Below, piece after piece: positions 31,829-39,902 of a stretch of 61,777 bases of DNA; position 1 is the stretch's first letter; the number at the start of each line of letters is the position of its first letter. The stretch comes from Acidimicrobiia bacterium (GTDB taxonomy: Bacteria; Actinomycetota; Acidimicrobiia; Acidimicrobiales; AC-14). Position numbers and translations under genes: made by a program. The notes beneath the pieces were generated by a model. That model was given only the letters and a program-made list of their open reading frames with translations, was not told where the DNA came from and ran no database searches. Location: positions 1 to 61,777 of the forward strand of contig JAHFUP010000021.1 in NCBI GenBank assembly GCA_023265025.1, written 5' to 3'.

Positions 31829-33373
31829 ATCCGCGTCTTCCTGAGCTACCGGAGGCAAGAGACCGAAGGCCACGCCGGCCGGCTGCGCGACGCGCTTGCC
31901 GCCCGCTTCGGCGACGACGGCGTGTTCATGGACGTCGTCGGGATCGACCCCGGCGAGGACTTCGTCGACGAGATCAACCGCCAGGTGGCGATGTGCGACG
32001 TCCTCATCGCCATGATCGGCCGCGACTGGCTCACGGTCACCGACCGCAAGGGCCGCCGCCGCCTCGACGACCCCGAAGACTACGTCCGCCTCGAGATCGA
32101 GGCCGCCCTGGCCCGCACGAACATCCGCGTCATCCCCATCCTCGTCCAGGGCGCCACCATGCCGACCTCCGAGGACCTTCCCCAGAGCCTGGCCCGCCTG
32201 GCCCGCCGCAACGCACTGGAAATGACCGGCGCCGGCTGGCCCGACCAGGTGGCGCGCCTCGTCCGGGCCATCCAGAACGCCGCCTCGGCCGCGCCGCCGG
32301 CCGAGGCGGCCGCCGAGCCGGCAGCGGCACGGACCGCCGCGCCCGCCGCAAGGGCCCAAGCGACGCCAGCGAAGGCACCGGCGAAGGCAAGGTCCAAACC
32401 CAAGACCACGGCGCGGCCGAAGAAGGCCGCGACCCGGTCACCGGCTGACGAGGAGCCGCACGAACTGATCGTCGGCCATTTCGTCGAGGCAATGGCGTTC
32501 AGCCCCATCGGGTACGTTATCGCCGCCGGTGGCGATCAGCGAGTGTCGATCTGGGACTTCGACTCCGGCACGGGCGTCGCCATCGACTATCCGGCGATGT
32601 TGCTCCACACCCTGGCCTTCAGTCCCGACGGGGCGCTCCTCGCCACCGCGCACGACGACGGCACGGCGCGGGTCTGGGACGTCGGCACCGGCGATCCCGT
32701 CGTCACCGTCAAGCGGGCCCAGCGGGTCTACGGCGTGGCCTTCAGCCCCGACGGAGGGCTGCTGGCGACGGCGCTCGACAACCAGGCCGTCGTCTGGGAC
32801 CTTCCGGGAGGGAAACAACGCCAGCGGCTGGAGGACGGGGCATGGGTCCTAGGGGTGACCTTCCCTACGACAAGACCAATCACCTCTGTAGCGCCCTCGA
32901 AGTCGGGCGGCGTCCCCCGGCTGACCTTCGCTCCTCCCGGGGCCTCGCTGGTCACTGCCACGACCGACACCGCCACCGTCTGGGATTGGGCGAGCGGTAC
33001 GGCCCTGCGCCGCTTCGGCTACGGCGACGGGACGACGTGTTGGGGTGCCCGGTTCAGCGACGATGCCCGGCGGCTCGGCCTCATGACCGGGAGCGACACG
33101 CTGCGCATCATCGACGTGGAAGCGGCAGTCCCCGTCGAGGACATTCCCGGGGTCGGAGCGACGTCAGCCCTGTCGTCCTCAGCCCTGTCGTTCGGCCCCA
33201 ACGGCAGCTTCGCCGTGGCCTGGGCCGCCGGCAGCGCGTCGGTGTGGAACGCCGCGGGCGAGGAGAGGAAGCTCGACGAGGGCCGTCCGGTCAGTGCGGT
33301 CGCACTCGACCCGACGAAACCCCGCGCCGCCACGGCCGGCGAGGACGGCGTGGTGCGTGTCTGGCCCCTGTGA
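31829..33373 (+). CDS. TIR-WD40 fusion protein (predicted NAD+-consuming effector with beta-propeller sensor)
   Basis: 514 residues as drawn. Residues 1-150 are a TIR domain: IRVFLSYRRQETEGHAGRL with the first strand and box 1, VFMDVVGIDPGEDF as the BB loop, CDVLIAMIGRDW, and DYVRLEIEAALARTNIRVIP with the Glu (E89) at the NADase catalytic position. A linker rich in Ala, Pro and Lys (151-207) leads to about seven WD40 blades (LAFSPDGALLATAHDDGTAR, WDVGTGD and variants). Bacterial TIR domains fused to sensor modules often degrade NAD+ on sensing infection; the trigger here is unknown. No ATG, GTG or TTG lies in frame between the upstream stop at 31730 and the TIR domain; the first ATG (31922) would delete the first strand and helix. 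The start given (ATC) is therefore only where homology begins. Confidence 0.8.
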   Translation: MRVFLSYRRQETEGHAGRLRDALAARFGDDGVFMDVVGIDPGEDFVDEINRQVAMCDVLIAMIGRDWLTVTDRKGRRRLDDPEDYVRLEIEAALARTNIRVIPILVQGATMPTSEDLPQSLARLARRNALEMTGAGWPDQVARLVRAIQNAASAAPPAEAAAEPAAARTAAPAARAQATPAKAPAKARSKPKTTARPKKAATRSPADEEPHELIVGHFVEAMAFSPIGYVIAAGGDQRVSIWDFDSGTGVAIDYPAMLLHTLAFSPDGALLATAHDDGTARVWDVGTGDPVVTVKRAQRVYGVAFSPDGGLLATALDNQAVVWDLPGGKQRQRLEDGAWVLGVTFPTTRPITSVAPSKSGGVPRLTFAPPGASLVTATTDTATVWDWASGTALRRFGYGDGTTCWGARFSDDARRLGLMTGSDTLRIIDVEAAVPVEDIPGVGATSALSSSALSFGPNGSFAVAWAAGSASVWNAAGEERKLDEGRPVSAVALDPTKPRAATAGEDGVVRVWPL

Positions 33374-33389
33374 ACTACGTCGCCTGCAT

Positions 33390-33572
33390 CTAGCGGGCGG
33401 ACGCCTCGCCTTCCTCGCCGACCTCCACCGGTCCGCTGTAGAACCGCGCCCAGCGGATCTTGTCGTCCTCCACGCCCAGGATGGAGACCCCGGTGACCTG
33501 GGCGGCGTTGCCGGCGTCGTGCAAATCGACCCGGAAGGTTTTCTTGCGCGAGACAGTGTCGCGCGAGAGGGC
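33390..33572 (-). pseudogene. C-terminal fragment of a SnoaL/NTF2-like domain gene
   Basis: The minus strand encodes TALSRDTVSRKKTFRVDLHD, then AGNAAQVTGVSILGVEDDKI and RWARFYSGPVEVGEE before a stop: the last strands of an NTF2/SnoaL-like fold (VTGVSIL...DDKIRWARFY is the typical end). Nothing upstream supplies the first half or a start codon, so this is a truncated remnant. It lies tail-to-tail with the TIR-WD40 gene. The neighbouring bases to 33731 hold nothing else I can support. Confidence 0.45.
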
Positions 33573-33731
33573 GGTTCGGTGACCACGAGGGGGGACATTG
33601 ACTTGACACCGGCAGGCCGGCCGCTGGCTCCCCCTGTGCGTCTCGCGGTGGCGTCGGCGCGTGGCGCACCGCGTGGGAAACGCAGCGCGCGCGTCGACTC
33701 CGCGCTCGCCAATCCGATCGAGGCAGACGGC

Positions 33732-34388
33732 TCACAGCAGGTACGTGCCGAGCGCAAGGGCGGCGTTTGCGAGGGCGACTCCGAGGACGGGATCATCCAA
33801 GGTGCGACTTGTGAGTGGTGCACCGGGGATCGCGGGCAAACCACGGTCCCACAAGGCGATGCAGTGGCCGGGGCCCCACACAGATGATCCGAACGCGACC
33901 CCCTGCATGCTCGGGTGCTCCGAGTAGATAGCCCGCGCCCATTCTCGAGCTCGGGATCGGCGGCCGCTGATGATCGCCTGATTGCCGCCCGCCCGGGTGA
34001 CCCAGCCGCTGTCGAGGTCGAGGAGTTGGACGTCCGCCGCGAGCTCGAACTGCGTCATCGCTGGCTGCCGGTTCGAGCGATCAATCGGTCCCACGCCGCC
34101 GTTGCCATCTTGGAAGAACTCCGCGAGCGCGGCCACGAACCGAGTTGGACCGTAGGTCAAGTAAGCGATCGACCGACTGGGGTGAGCACGCCGAGGTGCT
34201 GTGTGATGATCGAACCGACTCGTGGTCGGCCCGTACGAGCGCATCCCGTTCCACGGCATGGGATGGGGGCCTCCAACGACGTGGATGCGCGCGACTCGAG
34301 TTCCGCCACCTAGGTGCGTGATGTCGCTGCGGCGGACCGTGGTACCTGCAATGCGCGCGCGGTCCGGCGCGTTTAGCCGCTCGCTCAA
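33732..34388 (-). CDS. RES-domain toxin
   Basis: 218 residues. The core reads SYGPTTSRFDHHTAPRRAHP, IAYLTYGPTRFVAALAEFFQ, FELAADVQLLDLDSGWVTRA and MQGVAFGSSVWGPGHCIALW, the order of conserved blocks of RES domains with Arg, Tyr, Glu and Ser positions expected for the active site. RES toxins degrade cellular NAD+ and stop growth; they fold like ADP-ribosyltransferases. Its ATG overlaps the stop of the upstream antitoxin gene (ATGA), the usual antitoxin-first arrangement. The first 50 residues are family-atypical and a later start is possible. Confidence 0.8.
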   Translation of the reverse strand: MSERLNAPDRARIAGTTVRRSDITHLGGGTRVARIHVVGGPHPMPWNGMRSYGPTTSRFDHHTAPRRAHPSRSIAYLTYGPTRFVAALAEFFQDGNGGVGPIDRSNRQPAMTQFELAADVQLLDLDSGWVTRAGGNQAIISGRRSRAREWARAIYSEHPSMQGVAFGSSVWGPGHCIALWDRGLPAIPGAPLTSRTLDDPVLGVALANAALALGTYLL

Positions 34389-35104
34389 AGGTCGGTGGCG
34401 AGTTCAGCTGCCACCTGTGGGTTGCCCCCGGTCTCGAGCCATGTGACTGGCGAGACGGGAACTTCCCCGATCTCGAGTTCTACGGAGGGCGTGTTGAACC
34501 AATGGTCGACCGCAAGTGGATGGAGTCCTTCATCCATGACGGTTACCACTTCCCGGAGCCCCGGCAGCGTGCCATGGTCGGTGAACTGCCATCGTGGGAA
34601 GTAGCGGGTGTCTCCCCGGTTGAACGCATACAGGCTCCGGTTGCGGACTCGCTGGCTGACACGGGACCGGTCGACCTGTAGGAGCGTGGCGACGCCGCTG
34701 TCCCCTTCGATGGATCGCATGACGAGGTCAGAGAACGCCGCTGCTGCGTTGATTGCGTCCTGCTCGATTGCTCGCGGCTCGAAGGACGCACCGGCATCTT
34801 CCCAGAGTTGTCGTTCTGCGCTCGGCAACGTCATGGTAATTCGGACGTCGCGGCGCTCCGAGAGGAACCTTGCGACCGTTGCGACAATGAGGGGCAGCGA
34901 AGGGGACGACGCGACCACCGTGACAGCCGAAGGCCCGCCCCCAGCCCCGACTGCCCCGGCCGCTACGGCCCCTCCCAGTATCGCGACGAGCTCAGCGACG
35001 GCGCGACGATTCTCGGGATGACCCTCGATCAGCAGCGACGCAACCTCAGCGAGTGCCGCGGCCTCCTCTGGGATGTCCTCAACAGACCTCACACGTTGAG
35101 ACAT
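34385..35104 (-). CDS. Antitoxin partner of the RES toxin, with N-terminal extension
   Basis: 239 residues. The C-terminal half carries GVATLLQVDRSRVSQRVRNR, a helix-turn-helix-like segment, then RYFPRWQFTDHGTLPGLREV and HPLAVDHWFNTPSVELEIGE with SPVTWLETGGNPQVAAELA, the pattern of the RES-partner (MbcA/ParS-like toxin-binding) domain. The first 130 residues are unlike classical antitoxins of about 150 residues: an acidic helix, an Ala/Gly-rich hydrophobic stretch (AILGGAVAAGAVGAGGG) and a second conserved-looking block. The antitoxin should bind and neutralise the toxin and probably represses the operon; the short leader at 35105-35152 would hold its promoter. Confidence 0.75.
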   Translation of the reverse strand: MSQRVRSVEDIPEEAAALAEVASLLIEGHPENRRAVAELVAILGGAVAAGAVGAGGGPSAVTVVASSPSLPLIVATVARFLSERRDVRITMTLPSAERQLWEDAGASFEPRAIEQDAINAAAAFSDLVMRSIEGDSGVATLLQVDRSRVSQRVRNRSLYAFNRGDTRYFPRWQFTDHGTLPGLREVVTVMDEGLHPLAVDHWFNTPSVELEIGEVPVSPVTWLETGGNPQVAAELATDL

Positions 35105-35152
35105 GGTGAGATGATACCTCGACTTCGGAGCTTGCCCTCTCCCCTGTTAGAG

Positions 35153-36424
35153 TTAGAGGTATTCCACGCCGTCGCCGGGTGCCACCCGCCGGCGGGTGTC
35201 GAGCACGTAGCGGGCGTGGGTACGCACGGCCTCGAGGTCGAAGGCGTCATGGTCGGTGAGCAGCACCACCGCGTCGGCCGCTTCCAGCTCGCCGGGAGTG
35301 ACCTCGACCCGCTCCACCTGGCCGTTGATGTGGTCGGCGCCGACGTGAGGATCGGCCACCCGCACCTCGGCGCCGAGGCCCAGCAGGCGTTCGGCCACCA
35401 CGACCGCCGGCGACTCCCGGTCGTCGCCGGTGTTGGCCTTGTAGGCCAGGCCCAGCAGCAGGATGCGGCTGCCGTTGACGGCCTGGCGCCGGCGGTTGAG
35501 GGCCTCGGTCAGGCGCCTCACCACATAGTCGGGCATGTGGTCGTTGACGTCGTTGGCCAGCTCCACGAAGCGGAAGGGCTGGCCGAGGGCCCGGCGCACC
35601 CGCCAGGAGAGGTAGCTGGGGTCGATGGGCAGGCAGTGGCCGCCGACGCCCGGGCCCGGCGTGAAGCGCATGAACCCGAATGGCTTGGTGGAGGCGGCTT
35701 CGATCGACTCCCAGATGTCGATGCCCAGGTCGCCGGCGAACATGGCCAGCTCGTTGACGAGGGCGATGTTGACGTGGCGGAAGGTGTTCTCCAGGAGCTT
35801 GGTGAGCTCGGCCTCCTTGCAGCCCGACACCGCCACCGTGGTCTCCACGATGGTGTCGTAGAAGCTCCGGACCGCGGCCAGGGAGGCGTCGTCGACGCCC
35901 GAGACCACCTTCGGCGTGTTGGCCAGGCTCCAGACGGGGTTGCCGGGGTCGATGCGCTCGGGGCTGTAGCCCAGGAAGAAGTCGGTGCCGGCCGTGAGCC
36001 CCGACCCCTCCTCCAGCAACGGCGCGACCAGTTCCTCGGTGGTGCCGGGATAGGTGGTCGACTCCAGGACGACCGTGGCCCCGGGGCGCAGGTGGGTGGC
36101 CAGTGTCTCCGCCGCGGTCTCGATGTAGGACAGGTCGGGGGCGCCCTCGCGCAGCGGCGTGGGCACGGTGATGACGGCCACGTCAAAGCCGGCGCAGTCC
36201 TGGCCCTCCGACGTCGGCCGGTACCGACCCGTCTCCAAGGCGCCGGCCAGTTCGGCCGGCGTCACGTCCTCGACGAAGGTCTCGGATGCCGCGAGACGTT
36301 TGACCCGTGACCGGTCGACGTCATAGCCGACCACGTCGTAGCCGGCGGCCACGGCCCGCATGGCGAGCGGGAGGCCGACGTAGCCCTGGCCGACCACCAA
36401 GAGCTTCTTCCCGCTCCCCGGCAT
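35153..36424 (-). CDS. UDP-sugar 6-dehydrogenase (UDP-ManNAc/UDP-GlcNAc dehydrogenase-like)
   Basis: 423 residues. LLVVGQGYVGLPLAMRAVAA is the NAD-binding start, DVAVITVPTPLREG and ESTTYPGTTEEL conserved strands, and FTPGPGVGGHCLPIDPSYLS holds the catalytic Cys (GGHC) of the UDP-glucose/GDP-mannose dehydrogenase family. NTFRHVNIALVNELAMFAGD favours the WecC/WbpA branch that oxidises N-acetylhexosamines over UDP-glucose dehydrogenase. It makes a uronic acid donor for the glycan. The ATG at MPGSGKK is preferred; the GTG at 36445 adds seven non-conserved residues. Confidence 0.88.
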   Translation of the reverse strand: MPGSGKKLLVVGQGYVGLPLAMRAVAAGYDVVGYDVDRSRVKRLAASETFVEDVTPAELAGALETGRYRPTSEGQDCAGFDVAVITVPTPLREGAPDLSYIETAAETLATHLRPGATVVLESTTYPGTTEELVAPLLEEGSGLTAGTDFFLGYSPERIDPGNPVWSLANTPKVVSGVDDASLAAVRSFYDTIVETTVAVSGCKEAELTKLLENTFRHVNIALVNELAMFAGDLGIDIWESIEAASTKPFGFMRFTPGPGVGGHCLPIDPSYLSWRVRRALGQPFRFVELANDVNDHMPDYVVRRLTEALNRRRQAVNGSRILLLGLAYKANTGDDRESPAVVVAERLLGLGAEVRVADPHVGADHINGQVERVEVTPGELEAADAVVLLTDHDAFDLEAVRTHARYVLDTRRRVAPGDGVEYL

Positions 36425-36455
36425 GACAGCAGTTTCGCGCACCAATACGCCGGCG

Positions 36456-36800
36456 CTAGGCCACGGACTTCTCGGGCTCCCTGAGCGGGGCCGCCGAAGC
36501 GCCGAGCGGCTCGGGCAACTGGTCGCCCCGCGCCCTGACCTCGGCCCGCCGGGCCACGCACAGCGTTGTGAGGGTCGCGGTCACGAGGAGCAGGCCGGCG
36601 GCGGCGTACGGCGCCGGCCTCCGATCGTGCGTTGAGGCCGGCGTCGTGACAACGCTGGCGTTCATGCCGGCCGGCCCGCTGTCGACGGCCACGCCGCACG
36701 GCGGCGGGTAGCACGCCTGGGCCCCGGCCGGCGAAGGGCCCGTGAGCACGGCCCAGACCATGCCGAGGCAACCCAGGATCGCTGCGACTCGTTTCCCCAT
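36456..36800 (-). CDS. Small exported membrane-anchored protein, unknown
   Basis: 114 residues. MGKRVAAILGCLGMVWAVLT with the following GPSPAGA is a signal peptide with an AxA-like cleavage site. The short mature part contains CYPPPC and a Ser/Thr stretch, and a C-terminal membrane helix (APYAAAGLLLVTATLTTLCV) ends in a basic tail. This is the layout of a small surface protein held by a C-terminal anchor; no sortase motif is visible. An upstream GTG (36857) extends the frame without a signal peptide at its start, so the internal ATG is chosen. No function proposed. Confidence 0.55.
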   Translation of the reverse strand: MGKRVAAILGCLGMVWAVLTGPSPAGAQACYPPPCGVAVDSGPAGMNASVVTTPASTHDRRPAPYAAAGLLLVTATLTTLCVARRAEVRARGDQLPEPLGASAAPLREPEKSVA

Positions 36801-36911
36801 GCCGGTTCCCCTACCGCGGACGTTTCCTGCCGCCTCGGCGCGTGGGAAAGCTACCACGGCGTTTCTCGGCGCTGCGGCCGGTTCGATCCAGCCCCTCGGT
36901 AACCTGCCACG

Positions 36912-38255
36912 GTGGGACCGGTCGGCTCAAGAGTGGGTGCGTTACGGAGCGATCGCGTCGCGCACGCGGCCCTGGCGTCGGCGGTGGCGCTCCTGGCCGG
37001 CGCGCTGGTCGTGCGCATGGGTGAGCTCGCCGCGCTCCTCACCATGTCGGTGCTCGGTCTCGGCGTGGTGCTGCTCGTGGTGCGACTCTGCCGCGATCCT
37101 TCGGGCGACGACGAGGCGCACGCCCGGCTCGTTCGCTGGAGCGTCGCCGCATTCCTGGCCCACCTCATCTTCGGGCTGCTCGTCGTGAAGAGCAGTGCCC
37201 TGACGAACTACCTCGGACCTGACGCCCTCACCTACCATGCGTTCGCTAGAGCCATCGTGGGCCACTGGACCGAGGGCACCGCGATGCCCCGGCTGGTGGG
37301 CGGCAAGGAGGGCTTCTTCTACCTGCTCGCGGGGATCTACTGGGTGTTCGGCGCCCATATGGCCGGAGCCATGGCTTGCAACGCCGCCCTCGGCGCCTGC
37401 CTGGTGCCGCTGGCGACCGACACGACCCGGCGGCTGTTCGGGCCCTTCGCCGCTCGTTACGCGGCCCCCCTGATGGTCCTGCTCCCGGGCCTCTTCCTCT
37501 GGTCCTCCCAGCTGCTCAAAGAGGCACCCGTCCTCGCCCTGCTCGCCTTGGCGGCGAACTGCGCAGTGCGCATCGGCGAGCGGGTCACCTTCGGCGCGAC
37601 CGTGACCCTGGTCACCGCAGTCGCGCTCCTGCTCAGCTTCCGCGGGCCCGTCGGCCTCGTCGTCGGCGCCGGGCTCGTCTGCGGCATCGTGCTCGGGCGC
37701 AAGGAGCTGGTGAGCGGGCTGGGGACGGCGCTCGTCATGTTGGGGCTGATGGCGGGCTTCGTGGTCGTCGGCGGCGTGGGGGAATCCGGGTACCAGTCCT
37801 CGGTGACCTCGAACCTGGCGGAGGCCAGCGTCACCCGGCAGAACCTCGCCCTGGCCGCGGAGAGCGGATTCGGCGCCGACAAGGACACGTCGACATCCGG
37901 ACGTGCGTTGGCCTACCTGCCGATCGGTCTGTTCAGCATCACGCTCGGGCCCTTCCCCTGGCAGGGAGGCTCCGCCCGCCAGTTCGCGTCCCTGCCGGAC
38001 GTGGTCGTGTGGTGGTGGCTCCTGCCCGTGCTCTGGCGGGGCTACGTCGAATCTCGGCGGCGGATCGGCCGGCGCGCCATGGCGGTCGTCCTGCCCGCCC
38101 TCACCACTTGGACGCTGCTCGCCCTCGTCATCAGCAACTACGGGCTGGTCAGCCGGGAACGCGTGCAGGTGGTCGTGTTGATCGCCCCGCTCCTGGCCCT
38201 CGGGCTGGCCTCGCGGGCCGAAGGGGACACGATCGATGCGGCCGGCGTCGCCTGA
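36912..38255 (+). CDS. Polytopic membrane protein, GT-C-fold glycosyltransferase-like
   Basis: 447 residues with about 11 hydrophobic segments. LTNYLGPDALTYHAFARAIV in the first extracytoplasmic loop places an Asp where ArnT/PMT-type GT-C enzymes have their catalytic acid, and GKEGFFYLLAGIYWVFG follows as in the family. Such enzymes take polyprenyl-phosphate sugars and act outside the membrane. A second protein with similar layout lies at 44963-46246. A Wzy-like polymerase is the alternative, given the Wzz/kinase gene just downstream. The GTG start lies 13 codons before a usable alternative and has only a weak ribosome site. Confidence 0.6.
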   Translation: MGPVGSRVGALRSDRVAHAALASAVALLAGALVVRMGELAALLTMSVLGLGVVLLVVRLCRDPSGDDEAHARLVRWSVAAFLAHLIFGLLVVKSSALTNYLGPDALTYHAFARAIVGHWTEGTAMPRLVGGKEGFFYLLAGIYWVFGAHMAGAMACNAALGACLVPLATDTTRRLFGPFAARYAAPLMVLLPGLFLWSSQLLKEAPVLALLALAANCAVRIGERVTFGATVTLVTAVALLLSFRGPVGLVVGAGLVCGIVLGRKELVSGLGTALVMLGLMAGFVVVGGVGESGYQSSVTSNLAEASVTRQNLALAAESGFGADKDTSTSGRALAYLPIGLFSITLGPFPWQGGSARQFASLPDVVVWWWLLPVLWRGYVESRRRIGRRAMAVVLPALTTWTLLALVISNYGLVSRERVQVVVLIAPLLALGLASRAEGDTIDAAGVA

Positions 38256-38297
38256 TGCTGCACTACGTTGGCATTCGATGATGAGAGGCCTCCGCCC

Positions 38298-39896
38298 GTG
38301 AGCCTCCGGGACTACCTCGCAGTTCTCCGCCGGCGCATGTGGACCGTCGCCCTGGTCTGCCTGCTGGCCGCCGGGGCTGCGTTCGGCTTCTCGTCGCTCC
38401 AGACGCCCGTCTACGAGGCGCGTGCCCGACTCCTGCTGGGTTCCACCCAGACCACGGTCGACGCCGGCGGGTTCGGCACGTACATCGACCCGAACCGCAT
38501 CCAGACCGAGATCCAGGTGATCATGGGCCAGCCCGTGGCCGAGATCGTCCTGGAGAGTCTTGGATCGGCCCCCGGCATCTCCGGGAGCGCGGTAGGGGGG
38601 ACGGCGGTGATCGAGTTGACCGCCCGCAGCCGCACCGCGTCCGTCGCTGCCGATGTCGCCAACGCGTACGCCCAGGCCTACATCACCTACCGCCAGCAGC
38701 AGTTCGCGGACGCGGTGAGCGCGCAGACCAAGGAGTACACCCGCCAGATCGAGTCCCTCACTTCCCAGATCGCCCAGATCGAGGCCCGGCCCCGGCCGCC
38801 GAACACGCCATCGCCCGCCGAAGCCGACGCGCTGCGGGCGGAACTGACTTCCTACCGCCTCCGGCTCCAGCAGGTCGACTCCGCCCAGAAGTTGAACGGG
38901 AGCGCCGCCGCAGTGATCGGCCCGGCCACGCCCAGCGCCACGCCGGTGAGCCCCACACCTCGACGCAACATCGCGCTCGGCGCGTTCGTCGGCCTCGTGC
39001 TGGGCGTGGGGGCGGCGTTGCTCTTCGAGCACCTCGACGACTCGGTGAAGTCGAAGGAGGACATCGAGCGGATGCTGCCCGACCTGACCGTGCTGGGCGT
39101 CATCCCTTTGGTCCCGGCATGGCGCAATCGATCGCAAACGCGCCTGATCGCCGCGACGGAGCCCACCTCTTCCCCGGCCGAGGCCTACCGCACGCTCCGC
39201 ACGTCGATCCAGTTCCTGAGCATCGACCGTTCGCTCCGGGTGCTGCAGGTCACCAGCCCGATCGCCTCCGAAGGCAAGTCGACCACGATGGCCAACCTGG
39301 CCGTCACCCTCAGCCAGGCCGGGCTTCGGGTCGTCGTCGTGTGCTGTGACCTCCGCCGGCCCCGGATCAACCAGTTCTTCGACCTCCCGAACGAGGTCGG
39401 CTTCACCTCGGTCCTCCTGGGCCAGGTGCCGCTCGGCGTGGCCCTGCAGGACGTACCAAACATCTCCCGGATAAAGGTCCTCGCGTCCGGGCCACTCCCG
39501 CCGAACCCTTCGGAGCTCCTCTCGTCACAGCGGGCGAGAGACCTCCTCACCCAACTGAGCAAGCAGGCCGACGTGGTGCTGGTCGACTGCCCCCCCGTGC
39601 TGCCGGTCACCGACGCGGCCGTGCTCGCCAGCAAGGTGGACGGCACCCTGCTGATCGCGTCGGCTGGCGCCACCACCTACAAGGACCTCGCTCGAGCCGT
39701 CCAGCTCCTCCACCAGGTCGACGCACCGCTCTTGGGCGTGGTCCTCAACAACGGCACGGTGGAGACCACCTACGGCTACCAGTCGCGCCAGGCCACGGCG
39801 GCGCAGGCTCCGTCGATGAACGGCCATGGCCCGACGGAGACTGAGTCCGAGAATCCGCCGGCGCCGAGTCATCGCCGGCGCCGCAAAGCCTCCTGA
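38298..39896 (+). CDS. Wzz chain-length domain fused to tyrosine autokinase (BY-kinase)
   Basis: 532 residues. Residues 1-245 are Wzz: membrane helices near 15-34 and 225-243 around a coiled-coil exported part. Residues 290-490 are the kinase: Walker A TSPIASEGKSTT at about 319-330, Walker A' VVVVCCDLRRPR near 346, and Walker B VVLVDCPPVLPVTD near 426. Role: controls polymer length and export by autophosphorylation. The C-terminal tail has only two Tyr close together (TTYGYQ), whereas family members often have a cluster. GTG is chosen because GAGAGG lies nine bases upstream; a TTG at 38268 adds ten residues. It follows the membrane protein gene by 42 bases and is a paralogue of the protein at the left edge. 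Confidence 0.9.
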   Translation: MSLRDYLAVLRRRMWTVALVCLLAAGAAFGFSSLQTPVYEARARLLLGSTQTTVDAGGFGTYIDPNRIQTEIQVIMGQPVAEIVLESLGSAPGISGSAVGGTAVIELTARSRTASVAADVANAYAQAYITYRQQQFADAVSAQTKEYTRQIESLTSQIAQIEARPRPPNTPSPAEADALRAELTSYRLRLQQVDSAQKLNGSAAAVIGPATPSATPVSPTPRRNIALGAFVGLVLGVGAALLFEHLDDSVKSKEDIERMLPDLTVLGVIPLVPAWRNRSQTRLIAATEPTSSPAEAYRTLRTSIQFLSIDRSLRVLQVTSPIASEGKSTTMANLAVTLSQAGLRVVVVCCDLRRPRINQFFDLPNEVGFTSVLLGQVPLGVALQDVPNISRIKVLASGPLPPNPSELLSSQRARDLLTQLSKQADVVLVDCPPVLPVTDAAVLASKVDGTLLIASAGATTYKDLARAVQLLHQVDAPLLGVVLNNGTVETTYGYQSRQATAAQAPSMNGHGPTETESENPPAPSHRRRRKAS

Positions 39897-39902
39897 AACC
39901 GG

